Positions 1-8,813 of a stretch of DNA of 64,000 nucleotides are shown here, piece after piece (the stretch's first letter is position 1; each line of letters starts with the position of its first letter). Below the pieces are notes generated by a model. It ran no database searches and was not told the DNA's origin. It saw only the letters and a program-made list of their open reading frames with translations. Source of the stretch: Bacteroidota bacterium (lineage in GTDB: Bacteria > Bacteroidota > Bacteroidia > Chitinophagales > Chitinophagaceae); NCBI GenBank assembly GCA_005800655.1, contig SYEV01000049.1, positions 18,176 through 82,175 on the forward strand, read 5' to 3'. The position numbers were made by a program, and so were the translations under genes.

Positions 1-1032
1 ATAACGGTCTCTTTTATCAGCGCATTAAGCACTTTCATCCCTGCATTAGCAACTAATGCAACACTAGCTATTATCACAGGTTTAGCAACCATTTGGTTTT
101 TAACTTGGGTAAATTCCTTGGGTATATTTACATCAGGAGTAGTTCAATTAATTTCGACCATTTTAAAAATCGTACCTATTATATTAATTGGCGTTGTGGG
201 ATTATTTTATATTCAATGGAAAAATTTCTTACCGTTTAATACAAGTGGCACAGGTAATATTGCAGCAATAACAGCTACAACTACCTTAACTTTTTTTGCT
301 TTTTTAGGTATTGAATGTGCTACGATTCCTTCGGGCAGTGTTACTAATTCTGCAGCTACCGTGGCCAAGGCTACGACACTTGGAACGCTGATTGCCACTG
401 TGGTATATATTTTAAGTACAGTGAGTATTATGGGTATGATTCCTGCCGCACAATTAAAAACAAGTGTTACGCCCTTTGCAGATGCTGCTGTATTAATATG
501 GGGTCATGGCGCAGCCTATTGGGTAAGTGCAGGGGTTGCTATTGCAGCTTTTGGGGCCCTGAATGGCTATATATTAATTCAAGGTCAATTACCATTTGCG
601 ATTGCGAAGGACAAATTATTCCCCACTGTTTTTATGCAAGTGAATTCAAAAGGGATACCGGTTTTAGGCGTGGTCATTTCAAGTGTATTTGTTTCGGTGT
701 TTATGTGTATGAATTATACCAAAGGCTTGGTAGACCAATTTAAATTTTTAATGTTAATGACTACTTCTACTATTTTAATACCCTATATTTTTTGTACAGC
801 CGCTTATTTGATTCTGCGTTTTAAATTACCTTTCCAATCAAGTAAATATTTAGCGCTAGCTATTTTATTGGCTACCCTTACTTTTATTTTTTGTTTGTGG
901 TTGATGATAGGTTTAGGACAAGAATCTGTTTTCTGGGGTTTTTTCCTAACGATGTCATCAGTGCCCATTTATGTTTTTGCTGTTTGGAAGAGAGAAAAAT
1001 CGGAAAATAATTCAACTTTTTCCAAATCATAA
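1..1032 (+). CDS. APC-superfamily amino-acid permease (5' end outside window)
   Basis: The reading frame is open from base 1, so the N-terminus lies upstream and 343 residues are visible. The fragment is a chain of hydrophobic helices typical of the amino acid-polyamine-organocation superfamily, ending in a short basic tail. A conserved-looking acidic turn with Phe-Leu-Gly-Ile-Glu-Cys (about residue 100) fits the substrate-facing region of basic amino-acid antiporters. It sits in the inner membrane and probably moves an amino acid. The DDAH-like gene starting 10 bases after its stop suggests arginine, a methylated arginine, citrulline or agmatine as substrate. The family call is firm, the substrate an inference from the neighbour. 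Confidence 0.8.
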   Translation: MTVSFISALSTFIPALATNATLAIITGLATIWFLTWVNSLGIFTSGVVQLISTILKIVPIILIGVVGLFYIQWKNFLPFNTSGTGNIAAITATTTLTFFAFLGIECATIPSGSVTNSAATVAKATTLGTLIATVVYILSTVSIMGMIPAAQLKTSVTPFADAAVLIWGHGAAYWVSAGVAIAAFGALNGYILIQGQLPFAIAKDKLFPTVFMQVNSKGIPVLGVVISSVFVSVFMCMNYTKGLVDQFKFLMLMTTSTILIPYIFCTAAYLILRFKLPFQSSKYLALAILLATLTFIFCLWLMIGLGQESVFWGFFLTMSSVPIYVFAVWKREKSENNSTFSKS

Positions 1033-1042
1033 TATTTTTTAC

Positions 1043-1918
1043 ATGAGTCATTTAGCGCATTCTGAATTTGGTAAATTAGAAACCGTATTTATAAAAAAAG
1101 CAAGCGCTGCTTTTATAAATGAAGAACATATACATCAGCATTGGGAATCTTTAAATTATTTAGGCAAACCTGACATCAACCAAGCACTTGTTGAGTATGA
1201 TGCATTTGAAAATATTTTAAAGGAGTATGGTGCTGAAATTTTATATTTTCAGGAAGATGCTTCTGTGAATATGGATTCCATTTATTGCAGAGATGCTGCT
1301 ATTGCAACTAGTCATGGCATGATTATTTGTAATATGGGAAAGGAAGGACGAAAAAATGAACCTGCTGCACAAGCGCGCGCTTATGCAGAACAAGGCATAC
1401 CTGTTTTAGGAAGTATTGTAGCGCCAGGAACTATTGAAGGTGGTGATGTGGCTTGGTTAGATGCAACTACACTAGCAGTTGGTAATACTTATCGTTCGAA
1501 TGAAGCGGGTATTCAACAACTCAAAGAATTATTAAATCCAATATTGGTGAAAGTGATTACTGCGGATATGCCCCATTACAAAGGACCATCGGATGTATTT
1601 CATTTAATGTCGGTGTTAAGTCCAGTGGATAATAATTTAGCAGTGGTGTATTCTCCCTTAATGCCTATTGCATTTCGAAATTTATTAATTGCGCGCGGTT
1701 TTGAATTAGTGGAAGTGCCTGATGAGGAATTTGACAGTATGGGTTGTAATGTATTGGCATTGGCGCCAAGGGTTTGCTTGATGGTCAAGGGGAATCCTAT
1801 TACCAAATCTCGTCTCGAAGCGGCCGGCTGTAAAGTAATTGAATATGAAGGTGCGGAAATCAGCGTCAAAGGCGGCGGTGGTCCCACTTGTTTAACACGT
1901 CCTGTAACGAGGTCATAA
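1043..1918 (+). CDS. DDAH / arginine deiminase-like amidinotransferase-family hydrolase
   Basis: A 291-residue single-domain protein of the guanidino-group modifying superfamily. These enzymes hydrolyse arginine or methylarginine to citrulline. Visible motifs are Cys-Arg-Asp (82-84), Glu-Gly-Gly-Asp (132-135), the catalytic His187 in FHLMS and the C-terminal nucleophile Cys283 in a glycine-rich GGGGPTCLT loop. Length and the His...Cys order fit dimethylarginine dimethylaminohydrolase better than the roughly 400-residue arginine deiminase. I chose the ATG at 1043 because an earlier in-frame start at 971 would overlap the permease. It follows the permease by 10 bases and is probably co-transcribed. 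Its stop overlaps the stop of the convergent ClC gene by 6 bases. Confidence 0.82.
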   Translation: MSHLAHSEFGKLETVFIKKASAAFINEEHIHQHWESLNYLGKPDINQALVEYDAFENILKEYGAEILYFQEDASVNMDSIYCRDAAIATSHGMIICNMGKEGRKNEPAAQARAYAEQGIPVLGSIVAPGTIEGGDVAWLDATTLAVGNTYRSNEAGIQQLKELLNPILVKVITADMPHYKGPSDVFHLMSVLSPVDNNLAVVYSPLMPIAFRNLLIARGFELVEVPDEEFDSMGCNVLALAPRVCLMVKGNPITKSRLEAAGCKVIEYEGAEISVKGGGGPTCLTRPVTRS

Positions 1919-3175
1919 TTTCGCAATTTTCTTAAAATATTTATACGCAATATATTTCGCTCCTAATTTTAATTTAGCATTATAAATCCCATTGGATCCT
2001 GAGGTAAAATAAGCAGCTATACTTGCAAGGCCAACATATATACCTGCTTTCATTCCGAATAATTCTAATCCCAGCGCTATAGACGCAAAAACACAATTGG
2101 TAGCACCGCTAAAAACGGCAACAAATCCCATGCCTGCCAAAAGCGCCATGGGTAAAGGGATAAACCAGATTAATAGATTACCTAATGTGGCCCCAATAAA
2201 AAATAATGGCGTCACCTCACCTCCTTTAAAACCCGCGCTTAAAGTAAAACTGGTTAAAATTAATTTGATGGCGAAGTCAAATTGGCCTGCATTATTTATA
2301 AATGCATCTTGGATAGTTGGAATTCCCAATCCAATGAACTTTGTACTATTAAATACAACAATAAATAATGCGATAATAATCCCACCAATAAAAGGGCGCA
2401 AGGGGGCAAACTTTATTTTGTTAAATATATTTTCAAATAATTTTCCAGTGGAAGTAAATGCAAGTGCAGTTAATCCAAAAATGATACCAGCAGCAATTGC
2501 CCAAAGTAAAGTTGTTAGGGATATTACGGGTATATTGGGGACGCTATAAATAGTATGTTTTACTTGCCAAGCCAAGCAGGAATAATGTGCGACATAGGCA
2601 ACAAAAAAACTGCCGAATACCTGATTGATTTTGACTTTTTTAATGCTTAATATTTCTAACGCAAAGATGGCACCAGCCAAGGGTGTACCAAACACCGCTG
2701 CAAATCCACTACTAATACCAATGATTAATATCGTTTTTCGATCTGCTGTATTTAACTTAAATAATCCTGTGAACTGATCTGCTATTGCACCGCCCATTTG
2801 AACAGCAGTTCCTTCCCTACCAGCAGATCCTCCAGCAATATGTGTTAACAGGGTGCTAAATAAAACTAAAGGCGCCATTTTAAATGGAACCGGTTTTGGG
2901 GTTTCTCCATTCTCTAAAGAATGGTGCGTTTCAATTAATAAGTTATTGCCTTTATTCGCAGCAGTTCCATAATAATAATAGAGTAATCCAATCACTAAAC
3001 CTGCAATAGGTAAAAAATATATGACCCAAAGATGTTCCTCACGAAACAGGGTAACATCATCTAAGGTTTGTAAAAAAAATGCAGTAGCCGTCCCTATGAT
3101 ACCACCAATGAGTATATACATGGCGATCCATTTTAGCCAACTTGTGATCGTAGTATTTAATTTATTTAAGGGCAT
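1913..3175 (-). CDS. ClC-family anion channel/transporter
   Basis: A 420-residue polytopic inner-membrane protein of the ClC family, the usual size for a bacterial member without CBS domains. The hallmark GGSAGREGTAVQ motif lies at 115-126, with the gating glutamate at Glu121. The first selectivity-loop position reads NKGNNLLIE (74-82) instead of the GSGIPE of chloride-type ClC proteins. This replacement recalls the fluoride/proton antiporter branch, so a fluoride exporter is possible. The upstream 50 bases hold no recognisable fluoride riboswitch. The ClC fold is secure, the ion is not. The gene is convergent with the DDAH-like gene. Confidence 0.85.
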   Translation of the reverse strand: MPLNKLNTTITSWLKWIAMYILIGGIIGTATAFFLQTLDDVTLFREEHLWVIYFLPIAGLVIGLLYYYYGTAANKGNNLLIETHHSLENGETPKPVPFKMAPLVLFSTLLTHIAGGSAGREGTAVQMGGAIADQFTGLFKLNTADRKTILIIGISSGFAAVFGTPLAGAIFALEILSIKKVKINQVFGSFFVAYVAHYSCLAWQVKHTIYSVPNIPVISLTTLLWAIAAGIIFGLTALAFTSTGKLFENIFNKIKFAPLRPFIGGIIIALFIVVFNSTKFIGLGIPTIQDAFINNAGQFDFAIKLILTSFTLSAGFKGGEVTPLFFIGATLGNLLIWFIPLPMALLAGMGFVAVFSGATNCVFASIALGLELFGMKAGIYVGLASIAAYFTSGSNGIYNAKLKLGAKYIAYKYFKKIAKL

Positions 3176-3226
3176 CTATGATTAATATTTTAAGCAATCG
3201 GAATTGCGTTTGCACAACCCAAAAAT

Positions 3227-3481
3227 CTAGTCATTTTTGGCATTATTTTTCTTCTTCTTGCTGATCATATAAATGGCAATAATGACCCAAATCACATTCA
3301 CGATCATGGAAGGGTAGGCTTTGTGATAATAGGTGTTTACCACAAAAAATATACCTCCAATAATATTCGCTAAAACATAGGTTTTACTTGAGGCAGACAA
3401 TCTGCCAGTAATGTTTAAGGCATATGAGCCTACAATTAATACAGAGGCAATCCAGCCCAACACTTCTATTAGTATACCCAT
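3227..3481 (-). CDS. Small membrane protein, CBU_0592-like
   Basis: An 84-residue protein with about three hydrophobic segments and a lysine-rich C-terminus (KKKKNN), so the tail should be cytoplasmic. The pattern of a first helix with LGWIASVL, then YALNITGRLSASSKTYVLANIIGG, resembles the small CBU_0592-type membrane proteins of unknown function. It lies 51 bases upstream of the ClC gene on the same strand and may share its transcript. An 8-bp inverted repeat (3219-3226 with 3233-3240) straddles its stop codon. I cannot assign a function. Confidence 0.6.
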   Translation of the reverse strand: MGILIEVLGWIASVLIVGSYALNITGRLSASSKTYVLANIIGGIFFVVNTYYHKAYPSMIVNVIWVIIAIYMISKKKKNNAKND

Positions 3482-3575
3482 GTAATAAAATTAAGTCAAT
3501 TCGCCTTAAATAAGGGCGTTATCTGCTGTTTAAACTTTAAACAAAATCCAAAATAATGACTAATTTTATTAAGGA

Positions 3576-4214
3576 ATGGAAAAATCATACAAGCAACTTC
3601 TAGAAAACAACAAGCAATGGGTAGCAGATCAATTAGCTATAGAACCCAACTATTTTGATAAATTGGCTAATAGCCAAAATCCGGAATACTTATGGATTGG
3701 TTGTTCTGATAGCAGGGTGCCTGCCAATATCATCACCGGAACGAATCCTGGAGAAATGTTTGTGCATCGTAATATTGCCAATATGGTAGTACATAGCGAT
3801 ATGAATATGTTGAGTGTTTTGTCCTATGCAGTGGAAGTATTAAAAGTGAAACACATTATAGTATGTGGACATTATGGCTGTGGCGGTGTATTGGCAGCTA
3901 TGGGAAATAAGCAGATTGGATTAATTGATAACTGGCTAAGACATATTAAGGACGTATATAGGTATCATCACAAAGAATTAGATGCAATCAAAAATATGGA
4001 GCAAAGGGCGAGGCGTTTTGTGGAAGTAAACGTGATGGAGCAAGTACATGATTTAGGAAAAACATCTATTGTGCAAAATGCATGGAAAAATAAACAACCC
4101 TTACATTTACATGGTTGGGTGTATGATATTAATGATGGCTTAATCAAGGATTTGAATGTAACATTTACCTCTACTAAGAATTTGCATAGTGTGTATCATT
4201 TGGATAAATTGTAA
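3576..4214 (+). CDS. Beta-class carbonic anhydrase
   Basis: This 212-residue enzyme interconverts CO2 and bicarbonate in the cytoplasm. The zinc site of a beta carbonic anhydrase is complete: Cys43 and Asp45-Arg47 in the CSDSR motif, His99 and Cys102 in HYGCGG. Length is normal for the plant/Can-type clade. The ATG at 3576 follows an A-rich stretch, usual for this phylum. It is monocistronic: the upstream gene is divergent and a strong hairpin terminator follows at 4238-4265. Confidence 0.93.
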   Translation: MEKSYKQLLENNKQWVADQLAIEPNYFDKLANSQNPEYLWIGCSDSRVPANIITGTNPGEMFVHRNIANMVVHSDMNMLSVLSYAVEVLKVKHIIVCGHYGCGGVLAAMGNKQIGLIDNWLRHIKDVYRYHHKELDAIKNMEQRARRFVEVNVMEQVHDLGKTSIVQNAWKNKQPLHLHGWVYDINDGLIKDLNVTFTSTKNLHSVYHLDKL

Positions 4215-4237
4215 TTCATAAAACGGTTAATACTTTT

Positions 4238-4265
4238 AAGGCGATTTGAAAAAATCGCCTTTTTT
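4238..4265 (+). terminator. Rho-independent terminator after carbonic anhydrase gene
   Basis: A perfect 10-bp stem (4238-4247 with 4252-4261) encloses a GAAA loop and runs into a T-rich tail. It starts 24 bases after the stop codon. Confidence 0.88.
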
Positions 4266-4391
4266 AATTAATTGATTTACAATTAGTTGTATTATAAGGG
4301 AGGTGCTTATAAATAGTTAATATTAAGTTCACTTTGCGTTAACATTCCGGTAACATTGAAATGTAATATTTGCTGAATAAATAATTACATC

Positions 4392-7154
4392 GTGAAAAGG
4401 TTATTACTCTTAATTTGTTTCGTAGGATTTGCAATAATTTCTCAAGCGCAAAAAGCTAAAATCGCAGGAAAAATTACCAGTGTTAAAAATGATGCTTTAA
4501 TTGGAGTTTCGTTAACCTTAAAATCTGACAAAACGCAAGTATCAAAGTCAGATGTAGAAGGTAGATATAGCTTTACAATAGATGTAAATAAAAAATATAC
4601 ACTTACCTTATCCTATGTAGGGTATGAATCAAAAACAGTTGCCGATATATCAGCATCAAACGCAGGTGAAGAGGTTTTATTAGATATTTTACTTGAAGAA
4701 TCAGGCGCTAGATTAACTGATGTTACTGTAAGTGCTACCAAAACAAGTAATAAAGGTGCTATGGACAATGCATTAATCGCATTTCAAAAAAATACCAACA
4801 CAGTTGCTTCCGTTATTTCTGCCGAGTCCATCAAAAGAAGTCCAGATCGTAATACTGCCGAAATTTTAAAAAGAACACCGGGTGCTTCTATCCAAGAAGG
4901 GAAGTACATCATTGTAAGAGGTTTGGCGGATCGTTATAACCAAGCCATGTTAAATGGTATATTATTAACGAGCACTGAAGCGGATCGCAAAACATTCTCT
5001 TTTGATTTGTTTCCTTCTCAAATCATTGACAATATAATTATTAATAAAGCTTTTGTACCTGAATTACCAGGTGAGTGGGCGGGTGGTTTAATTCAAGTAA
5101 ATACAAAAGATATTCCAACAAAAAATTTCTTTAATGTTCAATTAGGGACAAGCGTCAATAGCTTAATCACTGGTAAAGACTTTTTTAAAGATAAGGGTGG
5201 CAAAACAGATTGGTTAGGATTAGATGATGGTACAAGGGCTTTACCTACTGGCTATACAACTAAATCTAATTTTGACACATCAAGCCTAGCTGCTAAAACT
5301 GCATTAGGAAAAACAATGTCTAATAACTGGGCGCCAGTGTTAACAACTGCAAAACCAAATTTAAGCGTACAAATGAATGGCGGTTTTTCTGGAACATTAT
5401 GGGGTAAAAAAATTGGCGGTATGATTGGTGTGAGTTATGCTAATTCTTATCGATTTCAAGATAATACCAATAATCAAAACGGAATTACTGACGAAAAATT
5501 TAATCCAATCACTGAATTAAGGGATAACAAATATTTTCAGGATATTAATATGGGCGCTCTTGCTGGTTTATCCATATTCTTAAATCCATTAAATAAAATT
5601 AGTTACAAAGCAATCGTGAACGTGAAAACATCCAATGTCTATAATTCTAGGTTAGGCAAGGACTATTCAAGACAGGATTTGGTAAAAGGAAATGAATTTG
5701 TGTTTGGACAAAATATATTTTTCACCAATCAATTGAATGGAGAACATAGTTTGTCACAAAAATTAAAATTTAACTGGTATGGTGCGTTTAATATTTTAGA
5801 TGCGTATACGCCTGACCAAAGAAGAATAATGTATACAAAAAGTTTTACAGGTAGTGATCCATATGTATTAAATATTTCAAACACTTTATCGCAACAATCA
5901 GGTAGTAGAATATTTCAAACTTTATCTGACTATATATATACGGGCGGTGGCGACTTAACATTAAAAGTTAAACAACAAACAATTAAGGCGGGTTACATGA
6001 TTCAAATCAAGGATCGTTTGTACGATGCGCAATTATTTGCCATCACCATGCCAGTAGATAATCCGGCGTTAAGATTATTGCCAGCTGAATCTGCATTTGT
6101 TTCTACTAATTTCGGAACTGGTACTGATAATAAATTTGCGTTCAATTCAATTGAAAATAGAAACTTTAGATATTTAGCTAATACTATTTTAAATGCCGGC
6201 TTTGTCCAATTTGATAATAAATTATCTGATGGTTTAAGAATAGTTTGGGGTTTAAGGGTAGAAAATTTTGACCAATTAGTAGGCTCGGTAAAAAAATGGG
6301 ATCCAAGACATACCTATTCAAAAGTTACCGATTATCTACCAGGTGTAAATGCAACTATTAAATTATCTCAAAAGGCTAATTTAAGAATTACAGGATCACA
6401 AACTGTTATCAGACCAGAATTAAGAGAGCTTTCTGCACTAAATATTTATGATTTTGAATTAAACGCATCTGTATCCGGTAATCCTTCCTTAAAAAGAACA
6501 AAAATTACGAATACTGATGTAAGATATGAATTATACCCTGCTGCAGGTGAGATGTTTACTGTTGGTATTTTTTATAAGAATTTCGAAAATCCAATTGAAA
6601 GTATTTTCCAAGAAGGTGCTGGCGGCTCAAGTCTATTTTCCTTCCAAAATGTTTCTAAAGCAATAGCTTTTGGATTTGAGATTGAAGGACGCAAAAAATT
6701 ATCTAAACGCTTTACATTACAAGCGAATGGTTCATATATTAATTCAAAAATTGATGATGCAGCGTTGAATATCAGTAGGTCACTTCAAGGACAATCACCT
6801 TATTTAATCAATACGGGTATTTTATATGATGTTATTGAAAAAGGCTTTAATACAACAATATTATTCAATCAAGTAGGTAAGCGCATTTATTTAGTGGGAG
6901 ATATTCAAGCAGGAGCGGGTACACCAGATGTGTATGAAAATCCAAGAGCTTTGATTGATTTTCAAGTAAGTAAGAAATTTGCAAAAAATAAAGCAGAAAT
7001 TAAATTAACTATTTCCGACTTGTTGAATCAACGACAAATTTTCTATCAAAATAATAATGCTAATACCGATTATAACACAACAACGGATGCAATTAGATTG
7101 TCAAGAAAATTCGGTACCACCTATGGCGTAACAATTAACTATTCCTTATTATAA
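4392..7154 (+). CDS. TonB-dependent receptor with N-terminal carboxypeptidase-regulatory domain
   Basis: A 920-residue outer-membrane receptor. In order it has a signal peptide (about 1-20, ending SQAQ), a carboxypeptidase-D regulatory-like beta-sandwich (about 22-100), a plug domain with the region VRGLADRYNQAMLNG (about 175-190), then a long beta-barrel ending in an aromatic-poor strand YGVTINYSLL. The LADRYNQ plug signature marks a Bacteroidota receptor group distinct from SusC. The start is a GTG at 4392; no closer ATG would preserve the signal peptide. The next gene, 29 bases downstream, encodes a surface-type lipoprotein, so the two likely form one uptake unit. The substrate is unknown; no transport or enzyme gene nearby identifies it. 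Confidence 0.88.
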   Translation: MKRLLLLICFVGFAIISQAQKAKIAGKITSVKNDALIGVSLTLKSDKTQVSKSDVEGRYSFTIDVNKKYTLTLSYVGYESKTVADISASNAGEEVLLDILLEESGARLTDVTVSATKTSNKGAMDNALIAFQKNTNTVASVISAESIKRSPDRNTAEILKRTPGASIQEGKYIIVRGLADRYNQAMLNGILLTSTEADRKTFSFDLFPSQIIDNIIINKAFVPELPGEWAGGLIQVNTKDIPTKNFFNVQLGTSVNSLITGKDFFKDKGGKTDWLGLDDGTRALPTGYTTKSNFDTSSLAAKTALGKTMSNNWAPVLTTAKPNLSVQMNGGFSGTLWGKKIGGMIGVSYANSYRFQDNTNNQNGITDEKFNPITELRDNKYFQDINMGALAGLSIFLNPLNKISYKAIVNVKTSNVYNSRLGKDYSRQDLVKGNEFVFGQNIFFTNQLNGEHSLSQKLKFNWYGAFNILDAYTPDQRRIMYTKSFTGSDPYVLNISNTLSQQSGSRIFQTLSDYIYTGGGDLTLKVKQQTIKAGYMIQIKDRLYDAQLFAITMPVDNPALRLLPAESAFVSTNFGTGTDNKFAFNSIENRNFRYLANTILNAGFVQFDNKLSDGLRIVWGLRVENFDQLVGSVKKWDPRHTYSKVTDYLPGVNATIKLSQKANLRITGSQTVIRPELRELSALNIYDFELNASVSGNPSLKRTKITNTDVRYELYPAAGEMFTVGIFYKNFENPIESIFQEGAGGSSLFSFQNVSKAIAFGFEIEGRKKLSKRFTLQANGSYINSKIDDAALNISRSLQGQSPYLINTGILYDVIEKGFNTTILFNQVGKRIYLVGDIQAGAGTPDVYENPRALIDFQVSKKFAKNKAEIKLTISDLLNQRQIFYQNNNANTDYNTTTDAIRLSRKFGTTYGVTINYSLL

Positions 7155-7183
7155 ATTAAATATTTTTTTTAAATAACAAAACA

Positions 7184-8692
7184 ATGAAACAGCTATTAAT
7201 TTTATCATTCGCTTTCCTAGCCATTACTGGTTGTAGAAAAATCGAAGTAGACGGTGAAAAAGAAATCTTCGTAGTAACCAAGGAAGTTACTCCAGTGGGT
7301 GTTGTAAGCAATATCGTCACCTTGTCAGGAAAAATTACAAAAGACACTACTATGTATGCAAAAGATGTAAACTACCTTTCTGGAATAGTTTATGTTACCA
7401 AAGGCGTTACTTTAACAATACAAGAAGGTGCAACTGTAAAAGGCAAATCTGGTTTAGATGTGGCATCATTAGTTATTTGTCGTGGTGCAAAATTAATTGC
7501 TAAAGGAACTGCGGATAAACCTATCGTGTTTACATCTGCATCGCAAAATCCACAGTCAGGAGATTGGGGAGGTATTGTTTTATTAGGAACCGCAAAAGTA
7601 AACCAAGCTTTAACTTGGAAAGGTACTGCAGTGACAGGATTAACTTCGGTGGAGGGTGGTGTGAATGACACGCAAGTAGGATACGGATTGGCTGGATCAG
7701 GTGATGCTGATTTCCCTACGGGCAATGATGCAGATAACAGTGGTATTTTACAATACGTTAGAATTGAATATGCGGGTTATGCTTACCAACCAGATAATGA
7801 GTTGAACAGTTTAACAATGGCTGGTGTTGGAAGTGGTACCACTATTGATCATATTCAAGTTACCTACGCAAAAGATGATGCTTACGAGTGGTTTGGTGGT
7901 ACAGTGAACTGTAAATATTTGATTGCTTACAAAACACAGGATGATGATTTTGATACAGACTATGGTTATGCAGGTAATGTTCAATTTGGTATCGTATTAA
8001 GAGATTCGGCAATTGCGGATATTTCTAAATCGGAAGCTTTTGAATCTGACAACGATGGTAAAGGTTCAACTTTGTCTCCAAAAACAACTGCGGTTTTCTC
8101 TAATATCACTGCAATTGGACCAAGAATTGATCCAACGTATGGTAAAGGAAATACTTTGTATTTAGCAGGTGCTCAAATCAGAAGAAACTCTGGTATTTCA
8201 ATCATGAACTCAATATTTGCAGGATGGCCTACTGCTTTATTAATTGACGCTTCTACTGGAACTGCTGTTGATAAAAACATTGATGATAGTACGATCAGAG
8301 TAAGAAACTGTACTTTCGCAGGTAATACAGTGAATGTGAAATATGTAGTTAATGGTACACCTACTGGTGCTACTGATGCAAGTATATTAACTTGGTTTTC
8401 AAATGCATACCATGGCAATACTATTTTAACAACGGCTGCTCCTGACGTGTTAAAATTGATTCAGCCATTTAATTATAAGAATCCTGATTTTACACCTTAT
8501 GCAAGTGGTGGAAGTTTTTCTTCATCTATTGGTTCGTTAGGTGTTGCAGGGCATTTAGATTACAAAATAAACGGAAGTTTCACAGATTCTAAATTGCAAA
8601 ATGCTTTCTTCGAAAAAGTAACTTTCAGAGGAGGTGTTGCAACATCAGGTGTAAATCAAACCTGGTGGAAAGGTTGGTCTATTTGGAACTAA
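7184..8692 (+). CDS. Beta-helix lipoprotein partner of the TonB-dependent receptor
   Basis: A 502-residue lipoprotein: the signal peptide ends in the lipobox AITG-Cys17. The body has repeated short strands and turns such as GVTLTIQEGATVKGKSG and many Gly, Asn, Thr and Asp residues, consistent with a right-handed parallel beta-helix. Acidic clusters (DDDFDTDYGYAG, SEAFESDNDGKG) might bind metal. It has no SusD-like TPR sequence, so it is not a canonical SusD partner. I see no type IX secretion C-terminal domain. Co-transcription with the receptor is likely from the 29-base spacing and the shared terminator. Function beyond cell-surface substrate capture is unknown. Confidence 0.75.
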   Translation: MKQLLILSFAFLAITGCRKIEVDGEKEIFVVTKEVTPVGVVSNIVTLSGKITKDTTMYAKDVNYLSGIVYVTKGVTLTIQEGATVKGKSGLDVASLVICRGAKLIAKGTADKPIVFTSASQNPQSGDWGGIVLLGTAKVNQALTWKGTAVTGLTSVEGGVNDTQVGYGLAGSGDADFPTGNDADNSGILQYVRIEYAGYAYQPDNELNSLTMAGVGSGTTIDHIQVTYAKDDAYEWFGGTVNCKYLIAYKTQDDDFDTDYGYAGNVQFGIVLRDSAIADISKSEAFESDNDGKGSTLSPKTTAVFSNITAIGPRIDPTYGKGNTLYLAGAQIRRNSGISIMNSIFAGWPTALLIDASTGTAVDKNIDDSTIRVRNCTFAGNTVNVKYVVNGTPTGATDASILTWFSNAYHGNTILTTAAPDVLKLIQPFNYKNPDFTPYASGGSFSSSIGSLGVAGHLDYKINGSFTDSKLQNAFFEKVTFRGGVATSGVNQTWWKGWSIWN

Positions 8693-8721
8693 GCTCTGTA
8701 TTTAAAAACTTGATGTTCTAT

Positions 8722-8753
8722 AAAAAACGCCCCGATAATTCGGGGCGTTTTTG
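8722..8753. terminator. Bidirectional rho-independent terminator
   Basis: A 13-bp stem (8723-8735 with 8740-8752) with a TAAT loop has an A-run on the left and a T-run on the right. It can therefore end both the receptor-lipoprotein transcript and the convergent ald transcript. Confidence 0.9.
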
Positions 8754-8813
8754 TTGAGGTAAGTCGTCAATTAAAATATATTTTATTGAAACTATATTCT
8801 GTTTAAATCTTTA

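Noticed and set aside
498..743. An 81-codon ORF in another frame of the permease
   Set aside because: It is Cys/Arg-rich frame-shift sequence inside the permease coding region.
3176..3226. Fluoride riboswitch before the ClC gene
   Set aside because: The short spacer has no GGNGAUGG-type core and no room for the pseudoknot.
4333..4372. Consensus promoter for the TonB receptor
   Set aside because: A TTTG (4333-4336) and an AATATTTG (4365-4372) are present, but the 28-base spacing and the mismatch do not fit the consensus.
7184..8692. Type IX secretion cargo
   Set aside because: The protein ends without the conserved C-terminal sorting domain and has a lipobox instead.
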